In this document: positions 1 to 10,300 of the stretch, piece by piece
How positions within the stretch are numbered: position 1 is the stretch's first letter
Layout of the letters: each line of letters begins with the position of its first letter
Source of the DNA: an uncultured Bacteroidales bacterium
GTDB taxonomy: Bacteria; Bacteroidota; Bacteroidia; Bacteroidales; UBA932
Direction of reading: 5' to 3'
Length of the DNA stretch: 64,000 nt
Assembly (NCBI GenBank): GCA_934725015.1
Contig: CAKVAS010000001.1
Span: forward strand, 1 to 64,000
Position numbers and translations under genes: made by a program
Notes under the pieces: generated by a model
What the model saw: the letters and a program-made list of their open reading frames with translations, nothing else
Database searches by the model: none
Told to the model about the DNA's origin: nothing

Positions 1-1976
1 TTGAGGACGAGCCCCCTGAAGACCCTCGCGGAGAAGTTGCGGCCGTTGTAGGCAACCGCCTCGTCGAGGCGGTCGAGCGCCATGTTCCAGTCGCCCTGCT
101 GCGCGTACATCTGCGCGAGCTGCGTGTTCGCGCCCGAGTTGTAGGTGTAGTTCCACGTGGCCCTGTAGAGGGTGTCCATGGCGGCCGCCGTCCTGCCCTG
201 GGCCTTGAGGACGAGCCCGAGGTTGTACATCGCCTCCGCGTCCTTAGGCCGCGTGTAGTCGTGGGTCTGGCGCCTTATCGCCGTGCGGAGGTACTGCGCC
301 GCCCTGTCGTACTCGCCGCGCTTTCTGTACCACACGCCCATCTGGGTGTTCGCCCGCGTGTCGCCAGGGTCGCGCCTGAGCACCTCCATGAAGTAGGCGG
401 TCGGGTCGATGAACGGGTTGTGGAACTGGAGGTTCCTCAGGCCCACGAGGTAGCACTCCTCCGTATTCCCTATCTCCTCAGGCTTCTTGGGCCTTTCGAC
501 TATCTCAGGGAGAGGGGCGTTCGGGTCGTGTCTTACAGGGGTGAAGTGCAGGATTTCCCTGCCGTCCGCGTCGGTGAGGACTATGGCGAGGTCTGATTCC
601 GTATATTTCTTGTCTATGCCGACGGTCGTCTTGAACGGCCTGTCCGGGGCTATGTCGGGGATGTTCTCCGTGGCGAGGGTCTTTCCGCCGCCAAGGAGGG
701 TGAGTCTGAGGTCATGCCTCGGCTCGGTGGTGTTCACCGCGAGGAACGCCTTTCCCGGCTCCTTCAGGGCGACGTTGGCCGCCGCGAGGCGGTTGCCGGC
801 CTTCACGCCCTCCATGTCGCGGATGCCGTACCAGTACTGGCTGAACTCCTTGGTCTCATAGGGGGCGCTCCAGTTGTAGTCCGGCTGGTTGTCCGAGTAC
901 GCGCCGGACATCAGCTCGATGTAGTGCCCGGAGTCGTCCGTGAGGATGCGCGTGTCCCACTCGCTGTTCGGGCCCCACAGCCAGAACTTGCCGCCCTTGC
1001 TGATGTTGTGGTTGGCATGGAGCATGGTGCCGGCGTTCCGCCCGTGGTCGTAGCCCGCGATGAAGTCGTCCTTGAGGTCGTGCGCGAACATGGAGTTGCT
1101 CATGTAGTGGTTCCTCCACCAGCTCGCGTCGATGCCGTCCTTATAGAAGTCCATGTCGTTGAACGTCTCGTGCGTTATAGGCCAGTGCGCGAACCAGTTC
1201 TTGCAGTGGAAGGTCACGAACTCCGTGCTCTGGGGGAAGCATATCTGGTAATTCTCGTCCACGTGCGTGCTGACGTTGGACCAGTAGAGCATGGAGTTGT
1301 CGTCCATTGTCGAGTTCATCAGGCGGCCGCTTATCTCCATGTAGCTCTTCCCCGGGCGCAGCGTCACGCCTATCGCCCACTGCATCCTGTGCCGGTACTC
1401 CGTCTCCCCGACCCACACCGTCTTGGAGCCGTCCTCGTTGTCGATGATGCGCCAGTCGCACGGCACGTGGCTCGTCTGGCGGTGGTGGTGGAACACGTTC
1501 CACTCCACGCCGCCGCTTATCCACGCGCCGGTCATGCCGACGTTCGCCGGCTTCACCACGTGGTTGTGGTAGAAGATGTCGTAGCCGTTCGTCTTATCGA
1601 CGGCGTACAGCAGCCTGCCGCCGAACTCCGGCACTATGCACAGCTCCACGTACTCGTTCTCCATGTACAGGCAGTCGTAGGTCACGTCAGCCTTGCGCCG
1701 CGTCATGTTGTCGTTCAGCGGGTACGGATACACGCTCCGCTTCGCCCTCTGGTACGACCAGTCCCTCTCGAAGATCGGCGACTGCTCCGCCGGATCCAGC
1801 AGGTACGTCGGCATCGTTATCTTACCCTCCCAGGCCCTGACCGGGGAGACTGCTTCATTAGCCGCCGGCGCCGCCGCGGTGTCTGAAGACCCCGCGACCG
1901 CATCCTGCGCATTCACATTGGCCGTCAGCACAAGACCGAAAGCCGCAGCAATAAAAATTTTTCTCACCATATACAT
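1..1976 (-). CDS. DUF5107 / TPR-repeat exported protein, 3' end cut by window edge
   Basis: About 658 codons are open on the minus strand with no stop before the window edge, so the C-terminus is missing. It starts MYMVRKIFIAAAFGLVLTAN, a signal peptide ending near NVNA; an in-frame ATG at 1970 is an equal alternative. The first two thirds, with a histidine-rich stretch (WNVFHHHRQTSH) and PEFGGRLLYAVDK, match my memory of the DUF5107 beta-sandwich family, which resembles sugar epimerases. The last part visible has TPR-like helical repeats (MYNLGLVLKAQGRTAAAMDTL). Such proteins are common in Bacteroidetes glycan loci; the exact activity is unknown. It lies downstream of susD with repeat element A between them, so it may be partly uncoupled from the susCD transcript. 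Family assignment is from recall, not from a search. Confidence 0.72.
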   Translation of the reverse strand, partial: MYMVRKIFIAAAFGLVLTANVNAQDAVAGSSDTAAAPAANEAVSPVRAWEGKITMPTYLLDPAEQSPIFERDWSYQRAKRSVYPYPLNDNMTRRKADVTYDCLYMENEYVELCIVPEFGGRLLYAVDKTNGYDIFYHNHVVKPANVGMTGAWISGGVEWNVFHHHRQTSHVPCDWRIIDNEDGSKTVWVGETEYRHRMQWAIGVTLRPGKSYMEISGRLMNSTMDDNSMLYWSNVSTHVDENYQICFPQSTEFVTFHCKNWFAHWPITHETFNDMDFYKDGIDASWWRNHYMSNSMFAHDLKDDFIAGYDHGRNAGTMLHANHNISKGGKFWLWGPNSEWDTRILTDDSGHYIELMSGAYSDNQPDYNWSAPYETKEFSQYWYGIRDMEGVKAGNRLAAANVALKEPGKAFLAVNTTEPRHDLRLTLLGGGKTLATENIPDIAPDRPFKTTVGIDKKYTESDLAIVLTDADGREILHFTPVRHDPNAPLPEIVERPKKPEEIGNTEECYLVGLRNLQFHNPFIDPTAYFMEVLRRDPGDTRANTQMGVWYRKRGEYDRAAQYLRTAIRRQTHDYTRPKDAEAMYNLGLVLKAQGRTAAAMDTLYRATWNYTYNSGANTQLAQMYAQQGDWNMALDRLDEAVAYNGRNFSARVFRGLVL

Positions 1977-2044
1977 TTAATTATTTTCTTAATAATCAAC
2001 AAATTACACACAAATCCACGCAAACCGCCAAGAAAAGCAGGGAC

Positions 2045-2151
2045 GCATTTGTGTCAGATTTTTGAGGATAGATTTCTCTTTGAAGAAGGAGTGTACCGGG
2101 CGTACACGACTGATGAAAAGAGGAATCTAGACCAAAAAGATACGCAAATGC
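2045..2151 (+). repeat. Dispersed hairpin element, copy A
   Basis: A 107-bp imperfect palindrome, one of four related copies. The end arms are GCATTTGTGT and ACGCAAATGC (one mismatch). The central stem is TGTAC-cgggc-GTACA. It begins directly after the susD stop codon (2152-2154), so it forms the 3' leader-out of susD and could act as an attenuator before the DUF5107 gene. Unlike the other copies, it is not in sense orientation before a start codon. Confidence 0.8.
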
Positions 2152-3915
2152 TTAGTACCAGCCGTCGTTCTGAGAAAGTGCAGGATTCTTCTCCTTCTCG
2201 GCCGAAGGCACCGCCCACTTGAGGAAGGCGTCGCCGCCGTAGCTGTAGGTATAGACAGTCTCGCCCCAGCACTGCTTCAGGCCGCCGCCGTTTCCGAACT
2301 TGCGTTCCTTCCAGATGCCCCAGCGGAGCTCCTCAAGATAGAGCTGCTCCTCGCAGGCAAGTTCCCAGTGCTTCTCGTCCTGAATGCGCCTGAGCATATC
2401 CTCGGCACCCGAGACGCGAAGCCAGTCAGGGCCGGAGTTCAGCAGAGCCACGCCGGCGCGGGAGCGGACCTGGTTCACATAGCCCGCAGCCTCGGAAGTG
2501 CGTCCCTGCGCGTTCACCGCCTCCGCGAGGCAGAGGAGAATGTCCGCATATCTGATTACAGGCACATCGACAGGGTTATAGAGCGGGTAGGCATATTCCT
2601 TTCCTACAGCCACGAATTTGCGGATGCAGTAGAGCATATCCCCGGTAGCCCTCGTGCGGAGGTCGAACGACGGGGCGTTCTCGCTGCGGTACGGCCAGCG
2701 AATCTGGTAGTTCTGCGCCGCCCCGGACGCGAAGCCGCCGAGATAGTTGGAGTACGGGGTGATGACGGTCGCGGCAAGACGCGGGTCACGTCCGGTGAAC
2801 GCCGTCTGAATCCGTGCCTCGTTGCCGGAGACGTCATATTTCGACATATCCGCCCCATAAGCGCTCATCGTCAGAGACTCGTTCTCCGTGATGTTGTTCC
2901 GGAGGAAATAGACGCTGCGCTCCTTCGGTGACATGGATGAATAGCCGGGAATCACGTCGTCGTAGGAGAAAGGCTTTCCGTTCGCCCACTGATAGGACTC
3001 GACGAAATCGGCGTTCATGTAGAAGTTGTTGTTGCCGTTTCCGCAGGTCATCCAGTTGCCGTAGCTGCGGCTGTAGGTGTTTCCGTGGTCGCTCACCTCC
3101 TCCATCGTGACGGTGAAGACCATCTCGTCGCACTTTTCGTTCTTCTCAAGGAAGAGGTCCGCATACGAACCCGAAGTGAAAAGCCCGTAGCCGCACTCGC
3201 CTACCTTCAGAAAGTCCGCCTCGGCCTCAGGCCACATCTTCTTCCACATATAGACCTTTCCGCGAAGGGCGTAGGCAGCCCCCTTGGTGATGCGGCCGTA
3301 GTTGCTGTCTGCGGCCTTGTACTTGTCGGGAATGTTCTCGCAGGCAATCACTGCATCGAGGTCGTCGAGTATCGTCTGCCAGACAAACTCCTCGGTCTCA
3401 CGGCCTTTGGTGTATTCGGACGGCGCAAGATTCTCAAGATAGACGGGCGCGCCGCGCCAGAGACAGTTCAGGCGATAGTACCAGAATGCGCGGAGGAACC
3501 TGCACTCGGCGATGCGGCGCTCGCGTGTCTCCTGCGGCAGGGCCTCGGTCCCGCCGATGTTGTTGATGACGTCGTTGGCGCGGTTGATGCCCTCGTAGAA
3601 GCGCTTCCACTGATCGTTGAACATGGAGCCGTTCGACTGAATCTTTCCGGTGAGGAAAGGGTAGCGGAGGGAATAGGACGCCTCGGCCGGGTCGATGCAC
3701 GAGGAAAGCGCGTCCCAGTTCAGTCCGTCTTCCGAGATGTAGCCGGCGAGAAGGTTGCTGTAGGCCCCCACCACAGCATCTTCGGCGAGAGTGGCCGAAG
3801 AATAGACCGCCTTCGAGCTGACCTCGTCATAGGGGAACCTGTCAAGAAATCCGTTGCAGCCGGCTGCGGCAAGCGAAACGGACAGGATTATCGCTGATTT
3901 ATATATATTCTTCAT
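2152..3915 (-). CDS. SusD/RagB-family outer-membrane lipoprotein
   Basis: A 587-residue surface glycan-binding lipoprotein that caps its SusC partner. It has a type II signal peptide with lipobox LAAAGC near residue 20, the usual FLDRFPYDEVSSKAVY start of mature SusD proteins, and TPR-like helices (RECRFLRAFWYYRLNCLWRG-type segment, ILLCLAEAVN). The C-terminus contains the typical EEQLYLEELRWGIW segment. Length is normal for SusD. It follows susC by 12 bases, so the two are co-transcribed. The substrate cannot be read from the sequence. The stop codon abuts repeat element A. Confidence 0.95.
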   Translation of the reverse strand: MKNIYKSAIILSVSLAAAGCNGFLDRFPYDEVSSKAVYSSATLAEDAVVGAYSNLLAGYISEDGLNWDALSSCIDPAEASYSLRYPFLTGKIQSNGSMFNDQWKRFYEGINRANDVINNIGGTEALPQETRERRIAECRFLRAFWYYRLNCLWRGAPVYLENLAPSEYTKGRETEEFVWQTILDDLDAVIACENIPDKYKAADSNYGRITKGAAYALRGKVYMWKKMWPEAEADFLKVGECGYGLFTSGSYADLFLEKNEKCDEMVFTVTMEEVSDHGNTYSRSYGNWMTCGNGNNNFYMNADFVESYQWANGKPFSYDDVIPGYSSMSPKERSVYFLRNNITENESLTMSAYGADMSKYDVSGNEARIQTAFTGRDPRLAATVITPYSNYLGGFASGAAQNYQIRWPYRSENAPSFDLRTRATGDMLYCIRKFVAVGKEYAYPLYNPVDVPVIRYADILLCLAEAVNAQGRTSEAAGYVNQVRSRAGVALLNSGPDWLRVSGAEDMLRRIQDEKHWELACEEQLYLEELRWGIWKERKFGNGGGLKQCWGETVYTYSYGGDAFLKWAVPSAEKEKNPALSQNDGWY

Positions 3916-3927
3916 TTTCTTGTCGTT

Positions 3928-6900
3928 TTAGAATTTGATGCTCAGACCGAACGAGTACTGCCTAAGAAGCGCGTAGTAGTTCATCTTGTCCGTTATCTCC
4001 GGGTCCATTCCCGGCCATTCCGTGAACGTGAGGAGATTCTCGCCGCTGAAGAAGACGCGGAGGCTGGAAATGTGCGCCTTCCGCATCCATTTCTCCGGGA
4101 AGGTGTATCCGAGAGTGACGTTCTTCAGACGAAGATAGTCCGTCTTGTAGAGGAAGAGGGTGGAATATGCGTTCGCGCCGTTCTGCTCCGAACCGTAGTT
4201 CATCGTGAGACGTCCGTGCTTCGAGGTCGTGTTGGTGCGCGGATCGTCCGGATTCATCGGGTCGTAGAAATAGTGGTCGTAGGCTATCTTTTTAGGAAGG
4301 GTGAACTTGGAGCTTGTGGAATATGCGTTGAATCCGACATATCTCCAGTATGCCGCCGAACCGCCCGCGCCGTTCCAGAGCATCGAGAAATCAATTCCCT
4401 TCCATCCCAGCTCAATCTGAAGTCCGTAGTAGAACTTAGGGGTCTGGGACGTCCCTTGGAACATATAGTCATTCGCGTCGCCATATACCCCGTCCCCGTT
4501 CACGTCGGCGTAGATGTAGTCTCCGTACCATATTCCCGCCTTGTCAATCGTCTTGTTCGGAAGGAAGGTGTTGCCGGCGCTGACCATGGCCTCAAGCCAC
4601 GCCATGTCCTCCGGAGTCCTTATCATTCCGTCCTTCGGGCCGCCGTTCGGATTCACGGAGCCGTCGGCGAAGAAGTGGCTGCCGTCTCCGGAGTAGAGAT
4701 TGAGGAGATAGTGCTCGTTGATGAGCTTGCCCTCCATCACGCGGCGCGCCCCGTCAACTGTCGTGGTCACGTCGCCGATGTTGCTGACATAGCTCCGGTG
4801 GCCGTTCTCGTCCGTCACCCAGCCCGCCTCAAGAGCGCCCTTGTACTTGGACACCTCGTTGCGGTTATAGGTGAAGTTGCCACTGATTCCGTAGTGGAAA
4901 CCCTTGACGTCATCCTTCCAGCCGAGCGCAAGCTCCACTCCCCTGTTGGTCACCTCGCAGAGGTTCTGATAGGGAGCGCCCTTGTTTCCGATTGTAGCAT
5001 AGACCGGAGCCTTGTAGAGAATGCCGTCCGTGACCTTGTTGTAGAAGTCGGTCTCGAAGGTGAGGCGGTTATTGAACACGCCGAGTTCGAGTCCGACATC
5101 GGTAGATGTGGTGGTCTCCCATGTCAGGGCCTCGTTGGAGAGGGTCGAGACCATCCCCGAGCTGAGCTTGTTGCCGTAGGAGTACTGGTAGCCGGTCGCG
5201 TAGGTCGACTGCCAGTCATAGTTGCCGATGGAGTTGTTTCCGAGCCTTCCCCATGAGGCGCGGAGCTTCAGGTTGTCGATGCCTGAGTTCTTCATGAACT
5301 GCTCCTCGCTGATGCGCCATCCAGCCGAAATCGAAGGGAAGAGGCCCCAGCGCGATGAGCGGGCGAAACGCGACGAGCCGTCGTAGCGGAGGTTGGCCTC
5401 GAAGAGGTAGCGGCTGTCGTAGGCGTAGGTCACGCGGCCGAAAACGGAGGCGGAGGCAAAGTCGGTCTGGCTTCCCGTCACGTCCTTAGGATCCACGTCG
5501 AGCGCGTTGTTCAGTTCCGTAAGCTGGTCGTTGTCAAGGCGTTTCTTCGTGAGCCCCTCGTTGATTTCGTTGGAATACATGGCCTCGAAGCCGACCATCG
5601 CGGAAACGTCGTGCTTCTGCGCGAACGTCCTTGCCCACGAGAGATTGTTCTGGAAGGTCCAGCGGTAGGCCTGACGGTACTTGCGCGTGAGGCTGAGGTT
5701 GTCGAGGTTGTCGTAGATGTAGGTGTCCTTGCCCTCGCGGAAAGAGAACGCGTTGAGCAGCTTGCGGTTAGTGCGCGACTCCGAGCCGGTCCGGGAGTAG
5801 TTGAACGAGGCGTTGTAGCGGATGTCCAGCGGAAGCTTCACGTTCGCGAAGGCGATGGCGTTCACATAGTGGGTCTTGGTGCCTCCGCCCATACGGTTGA
5901 AGAAGTAGAGGTTGTTGCGCGAGTCGCTTGCCTGCTCGGGGTTCTCCATCCATCCGTATTTCCCGTCATAGTAGGGATATATTCCCGGAACGGCGCGTGA
6001 CATGAGGCCGAAGTAGGTGTCGCATACCTCCGTGTTCGACTCATATCCCCAGATTTTCGTGCCTATTTCGAGCCATTTCGTAATCTGTGAAGAAACGTTC
6101 GTGCGGAGCTGGAATTTCTTCGAGCCGGTGTTGTCGATGACTCCGGGGTTGTCGATATATGACATGGATATGAGATATTTCGTGCCTCCGGCGGAACCGT
6201 TCGCGGAAATATTGTGCTTATGGTATATTCCCTTCTTATATATGGCGTCCATCCAGTCAGTGTTAGGATAGGCGACATAGTTCGGGTAGCCGGAGTCGGC
6301 GAGCCCGTTCGGGTCCTTTTCCTTCTCCCTCCAGAGGTCAATCATTGCCTGCGAGAACGGAGCCGTCGCCCCGATGTTGTCGGCGGACTCGTTGATTATG
6401 GACATATAGTCGGCGTAGTTGGAGATGACCTCGAACTTGCTCGCGGGCTCGTTGATGGCCATCATTCCGTTGTAGGAGATGCTGAACCTGCCCTTTCCTC
6501 CCTCACCGCCGGTCTTGGTGGTGACGAGCACAACGCCGTTCGCTCCCCTGTTTCCGTAAATCGCGCAGGAGGCGGCGTCCTTGAGTATGGACACGCTGAG
6601 GATGTCGTCAGGGTTCACGTTGGCAATAGTGCCCTCGAAGCCGTCAACGATGACGAGCGGGCTCGCGGCGTTGAGAGTTCCGATGCCCCTGACGCGGATG
6701 GAGATGTCCTCCGAGCCCGGCTGGCCGGAAGCCTGATTTACCTGCACGCCCGGGCTGACACCCTGAAGCACCTGGGCGGTGGATGTCACAGGACGGGACT
6801 TTACCTCGTTGGCGTAATCGACGGAGGCCACCGCGCCGGTCACATTGACCTTCTTCTGCACACCGTAGCCGACAACGACGAGCTCGTTCAGGGCATTGGT

Positions 6901-7194
6901 CTCCTGGGCGAGCGTGACATTTATCACCGCACGATTGTCAACGACGACATTCTTCGTCTCGAAGCCGAGAAAGCTGAAGACGAGGGTCTCCCCTTCCGCC
7001 GCACGGATTTCATAGTTTCCGTCGATGTCGGTGATTTCTCCCCTTGTTGAATTGAGCACGCTCACGGAGGTTCCCGCAAGCGGTTCCTGAGAATCGTCGG
7101 TCACGCGGCCCTTTATCAGGTGGTTCTGCGCGAGCGCGGCAGAGCCGACAAGCAGGGACATGGCAATGACCAGACTGCGTTTTAATGTTATCAT
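3928..7194 (-). CDS. SusC/RagA-family TonB-linked outer-membrane transporter
   Basis: A 1088-residue TonB-dependent barrel importing an oligosaccharide bound by the downstream SusD. After a signal peptide ending SAALAQ comes a carboxypeptidase-like regulatory domain (IKGRVTDDSQEPLAGTSVSV, roughly residues 27-105). Next is the TonB-box-like ELVVVGYGVQKK, then the plug (VIVDGFEG, GNRGANGVVLVTTK) and a long barrel ending YSFGLSIKF with a terminal Phe. It has no STN domain, which fits control by the adjacent hybrid sensor rather than by sigma/anti-sigma signalling. Start ATG is at 7194, with a 7-bp inverted repeat in the leader. Confidence 0.96.
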   Translation of the reverse strand: MITLKRSLVIAMSLLVGSAALAQNHLIKGRVTDDSQEPLAGTSVSVLNSTRGEITDIDGNYEIRAAEGETLVFSFLGFETKNVVVDNRAVINVTLAQETNALNELVVVGYGVQKKVNVTGAVASVDYANEVKSRPVTSTAQVLQGVSPGVQVNQASGQPGSEDISIRVRGIGTLNAASPLVIVDGFEGTIANVNPDDILSVSILKDAASCAIYGNRGANGVVLVTTKTGGEGGKGRFSISYNGMMAINEPASKFEVISNYADYMSIINESADNIGATAPFSQAMIDLWREKEKDPNGLADSGYPNYVAYPNTDWMDAIYKKGIYHKHNISANGSAGGTKYLISMSYIDNPGVIDNTGSKKFQLRTNVSSQITKWLEIGTKIWGYESNTEVCDTYFGLMSRAVPGIYPYYDGKYGWMENPEQASDSRNNLYFFNRMGGGTKTHYVNAIAFANVKLPLDIRYNASFNYSRTGSESRTNRKLLNAFSFREGKDTYIYDNLDNLSLTRKYRQAYRWTFQNNLSWARTFAQKHDVSAMVGFEAMYSNEINEGLTKKRLDNDQLTELNNALDVDPKDVTGSQTDFASASVFGRVTYAYDSRYLFEANLRYDGSSRFARSSRWGLFPSISAGWRISEEQFMKNSGIDNLKLRASWGRLGNNSIGNYDWQSTYATGYQYSYGNKLSSGMVSTLSNEALTWETTTSTDVGLELGVFNNRLTFETDFYNKVTDGILYKAPVYATIGNKGAPYQNLCEVTNRGVELALGWKDDVKGFHYGISGNFTYNRNEVSKYKGALEAGWVTDENGHRSYVSNIGDVTTTVDGARRVMEGKLINEHYLLNLYSGDGSHFFADGSVNPNGGPKDGMIRTPEDMAWLEAMVSAGNTFLPNKTIDKAGIWYGDYIYADVNGDGVYGDANDYMFQGTSQTPKFYYGLQIELGWKGIDFSMLWNGAGGSAAYWRYVGFNAYSTSSKFTLPKKIAYDHYFYDPMNPDDPRTNTTSKHGRLTMNYGSEQNGANAYSTLFLYKTDYLRLKNVTLGYTFPEKWMRKAHISSLRVFFSGENLLTFTEWPGMDPEITDKMNYYALLRQYSFGLSIKF

Positions 7195-7226
7195 AATTTC
7201 CTTTGGTTAGTGTTATCCTATAATCC

Positions 7227-7250
7227 GTTCCCGGCAACACGCACGGGAAC
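7227..7250. promoter_or_regulatory. Inverted repeat in susC leader
   Basis: GTTCCCG and CGGGAAC form perfect 7-bp arms around a 10-base loop, 33 bases before the susC start codon. It could be a leader hairpin or a binding site for the hybrid regulator encoded upstream. Only the symmetry is seen; the function is a guess. Confidence 0.4.
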
Positions 7251-7316
7251 AGATGCAAAATTCACGATTTCGGAGCAAATCGGATAGAACAATAGAAGCA
7301 TTCTCTACAACACTCC

Positions 7317-10300
7317 CTACAACCCGGACGCGGCTTGGCTTTCCTGAGAGCGCTCTTTCATATATTCTGCAGGCTGCATTCCGAACTGGCGCTTGAAGCA
7401 CTTGGTGAAATAGGACGGAGTGTTGAAGCCGACCGCGTAGCAGACCTCGTTTATGCGGCAGCTGCCCTTGGAGAGCATGGCCGCGGCGACATTGAGACGC
7501 TTGGTGCGTATGTAGTCATTAGGGGTTGTCCCGAGAAGCCCCTTGGTCTTGCGGATGAGAGTGGATTTGCTCAGGCACAGCCTCTCGGCAAGCTCGTCGT
7601 TGCCGAATTCGGTGTCGGAGAGGTTCTCCATGATGAGGCTGTCAATCTTCGCGAGAAATTCCTCGTCGCCGGTAGTGATGTCGAACTCCTGCTGCCGCAC
7701 CTTCTGCCCGGAGAGGTGCGCGGCCTTGAGCGACTCCCTCTTCCGGGCAATCACCTCAAGGGAACCGAGCAGGTAGTCGAGGCTGAAAGGCTTCTCGATG
7801 TAGAGGCTCGCGCCGCTCTCCATGCAGGCAATCTTCGTCTTGGCGGATGAAATCGCCGAAAGAATGACCACCGGGATGTGCGAGGTGGCGAAGTCCGAGG
7901 TGACCCTGCGGCAAAGCTCGATTCCGCTCATTCCGCCGAGGGCTATGTCCGTGAGGACGATGTCGATGTCGTTCTGTTCCAGCAGCGTCACCGCCTGCTC
8001 GGCCGAGGAGGCCGTCACGACGCGGTAGGACGCGGACAGCTTGCGCGAGAGGTAGGCCGAAAGGTCCTCGTTGTCCTCCACGACCAGAATCCGGAGCTGC
8101 CCCGGGACGCTTTCGTCAGAAGGCGACGGCTGAGGTCCCGCAGTTTCCGGAGCGGCGGCCTTTTCCGCGTTGCAGGGAAGGCGCAGGATGAAGTCGGTGC
8201 ATCCCGGCTCATCGCCGAGGGTCAGCGAACCGCCGTGCATCTGCGCGAGGTTCCGGGCGAGCGGAAGCCCGATGCCGAAGCTCTGGGAGTAGGGATGGCG
8301 CTCGTCGCTGTACTGGACGAAAGGCTTGAAGATTTCCTCGCGCCTCTCCGGTGGGATTTCCGGGCCGTCGTTGCGGAAGGAGACCGTGATGCCGTCAGGG
8401 TCCGTCACGAGCGAAATCCGGATGTAGGTCTCGGCGTATTTCGCCGCATTGTGCAGCAGGTTGTTCAGAATCTTCAGAAGAGCCGCCTCATCGACCCATA
8501 TTTCCGCATGAGGGTCCGAATGCTCAAAACTTATCGCGATGTTCTTCGTCCGCACGGTCTCCTGAAAGTTGAACTTGAGGAAATCAAGCTTCTCCACGAC
8601 ATCGACCTTCCTGTATTCCAGCACCCAGCCGTTCTCCTCAATCCGCACGAAGTCAAGCAGTTCCTTCACGAGACGGTCGAGGTAGTCGGTGTTGTTTCCG
8701 ATGACGGTGAGGTCGTCGCGCAGCTCCGCGTCGAGGCCTCCGGCGGCCATGATGTTCTGGAGCGGGGTGCGTATGAGGGTCAGAGGGGTCTTGATTTCAT
8801 GGATTATATTGTAGAAGAATGAAATCTTCTCGTGGAAGAGCTCCTGTTCCCTCGCGATGCGCTCCTTCTCCCGCGACTTTCTCTCCCGCGTCACCGCCAT
8901 CCTGTAGGAAAGACGGATTACGCCCGCGAGCAGGACAAGAAAGAGGAGGACATATATTATATATGCCGCAGTCGTTCTGTAGAAGACCTCCTTCACCTCA
9001 ATTCGCAGCGGAGGATGGGTCTCGTTCCATATCCCGTTCCCGTCAACTCCTTTCACCCGGAGGGTATATGTTCCGGCCGGGACATTGGTGTAGCGGAAAT
9101 ATCCTGCCCCCCCCAATCGCTGCCAGTCATCATCGTATCCCTCAAGCACATACATACATTCCGCACTCGCGGGAGAGGCCATCCCGAGAAGCGACGCCGA
9201 AGCACCGAAAGAATTTTGGCTGTGCCGGAGGACAACCTCGCGGGCCAGGTCTATGTTTTCCGAAAGCGGGGAGTCGGAGCCCGGCTTCACTGCGGCGTCA
9301 TTGACCATGAAGTCCGTCAGCACGAGCGGAGGGACGCGGTTCACGGAGAAGAACTTGTCCGGATTGAATCGTATGAGCCCGTTGTTCGAGGAAAAATATA
9401 TCGTTCCGTCGGCGGTGACCAATGAAGTGTGACCCTCGACCATGTTGTCGAGCAGCCCGTCGGCGGTGGTCCAGGAACGGAAATCAGCCGAAGGGTATGT
9501 GAAGGACACAATCCCCCTGCTCGTGGCCACCCACATCCGGCCGTCCTGCCCCTCGACCATCGAATAGGCTATCCTGCTCGGGAGCACGCCGGCGGAATCG
9601 TAGCGGCTGAAGGAGTCGGTCGGCCTGTCGTAGCGGAGAAAGCCCTCGCCGTAGCTTCCGGCCCAGACCCCGCCCTTGGAGTCCTCATAGATGCACATGA
9701 ACTTGTCAACCGGGATGTGGCGGCTGCCCTGCTCGCCGTAGCCATAGTGCACGAGTTCTCCGGTGCCGGAGAATCCGTAGCGATAAATGCCGTTCGCGTA
9801 GGTCGAAACCCAGAGGTCTCCGCTGAACGTCTCGGCAATGCCCGTCACATAAAGCCCGTCAAATTCCGGAATCCGGACGAAGCGGCCACTGCCGCGGTCA
9901 TATCTCATCAGCCCGAGCGGGTAGCCGAGCAGTATGTCGTCGGAGGATGTCCTGTAGAGACGGTGGGCGTTGTCACGCATCTCGCAGCAGTGGCTCACGA
10001 GGCCGGTCCGTGTGTCGAGCCTCCAGATGTCGCCCCACGAACCTATCCAGAGGTCGTCCCCGTCGCCGCACAGCGAACGGATGTTGGTCGGGAGCGTCGA
10101 GCGGAAGAAATGCAGGGCGTCGTCGGCGGGGTCGAGATAGAGCAGTCCCCTGTTCTCCGAAGCCAGCCATATCCGTCCCGACGAGTCCTCAGCGATGTCC
10201 ATTACGAAACTCCCGGCAAGGTTCTCGCCGTCGGCCATATAGTATTTTCTGAAGTTCTTGTGGTATTCGCTGGCATAGTTCAGCCCGGACGAGAGGCTCG

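Noticed and set aside
714..1886. 390-codon plus-strand open frame opposite the DUF5107 gene
   Set aside because: It is antisense to a well-supported coding frame in GC-rich DNA, is rich in Val/Arg/His with no domain, and has no promoter or conserved motif.
4072..5256. 394-codon plus-strand frame opposite susC
   Set aside because: Shadow frame; SusC signatures are continuous on the minus strand.
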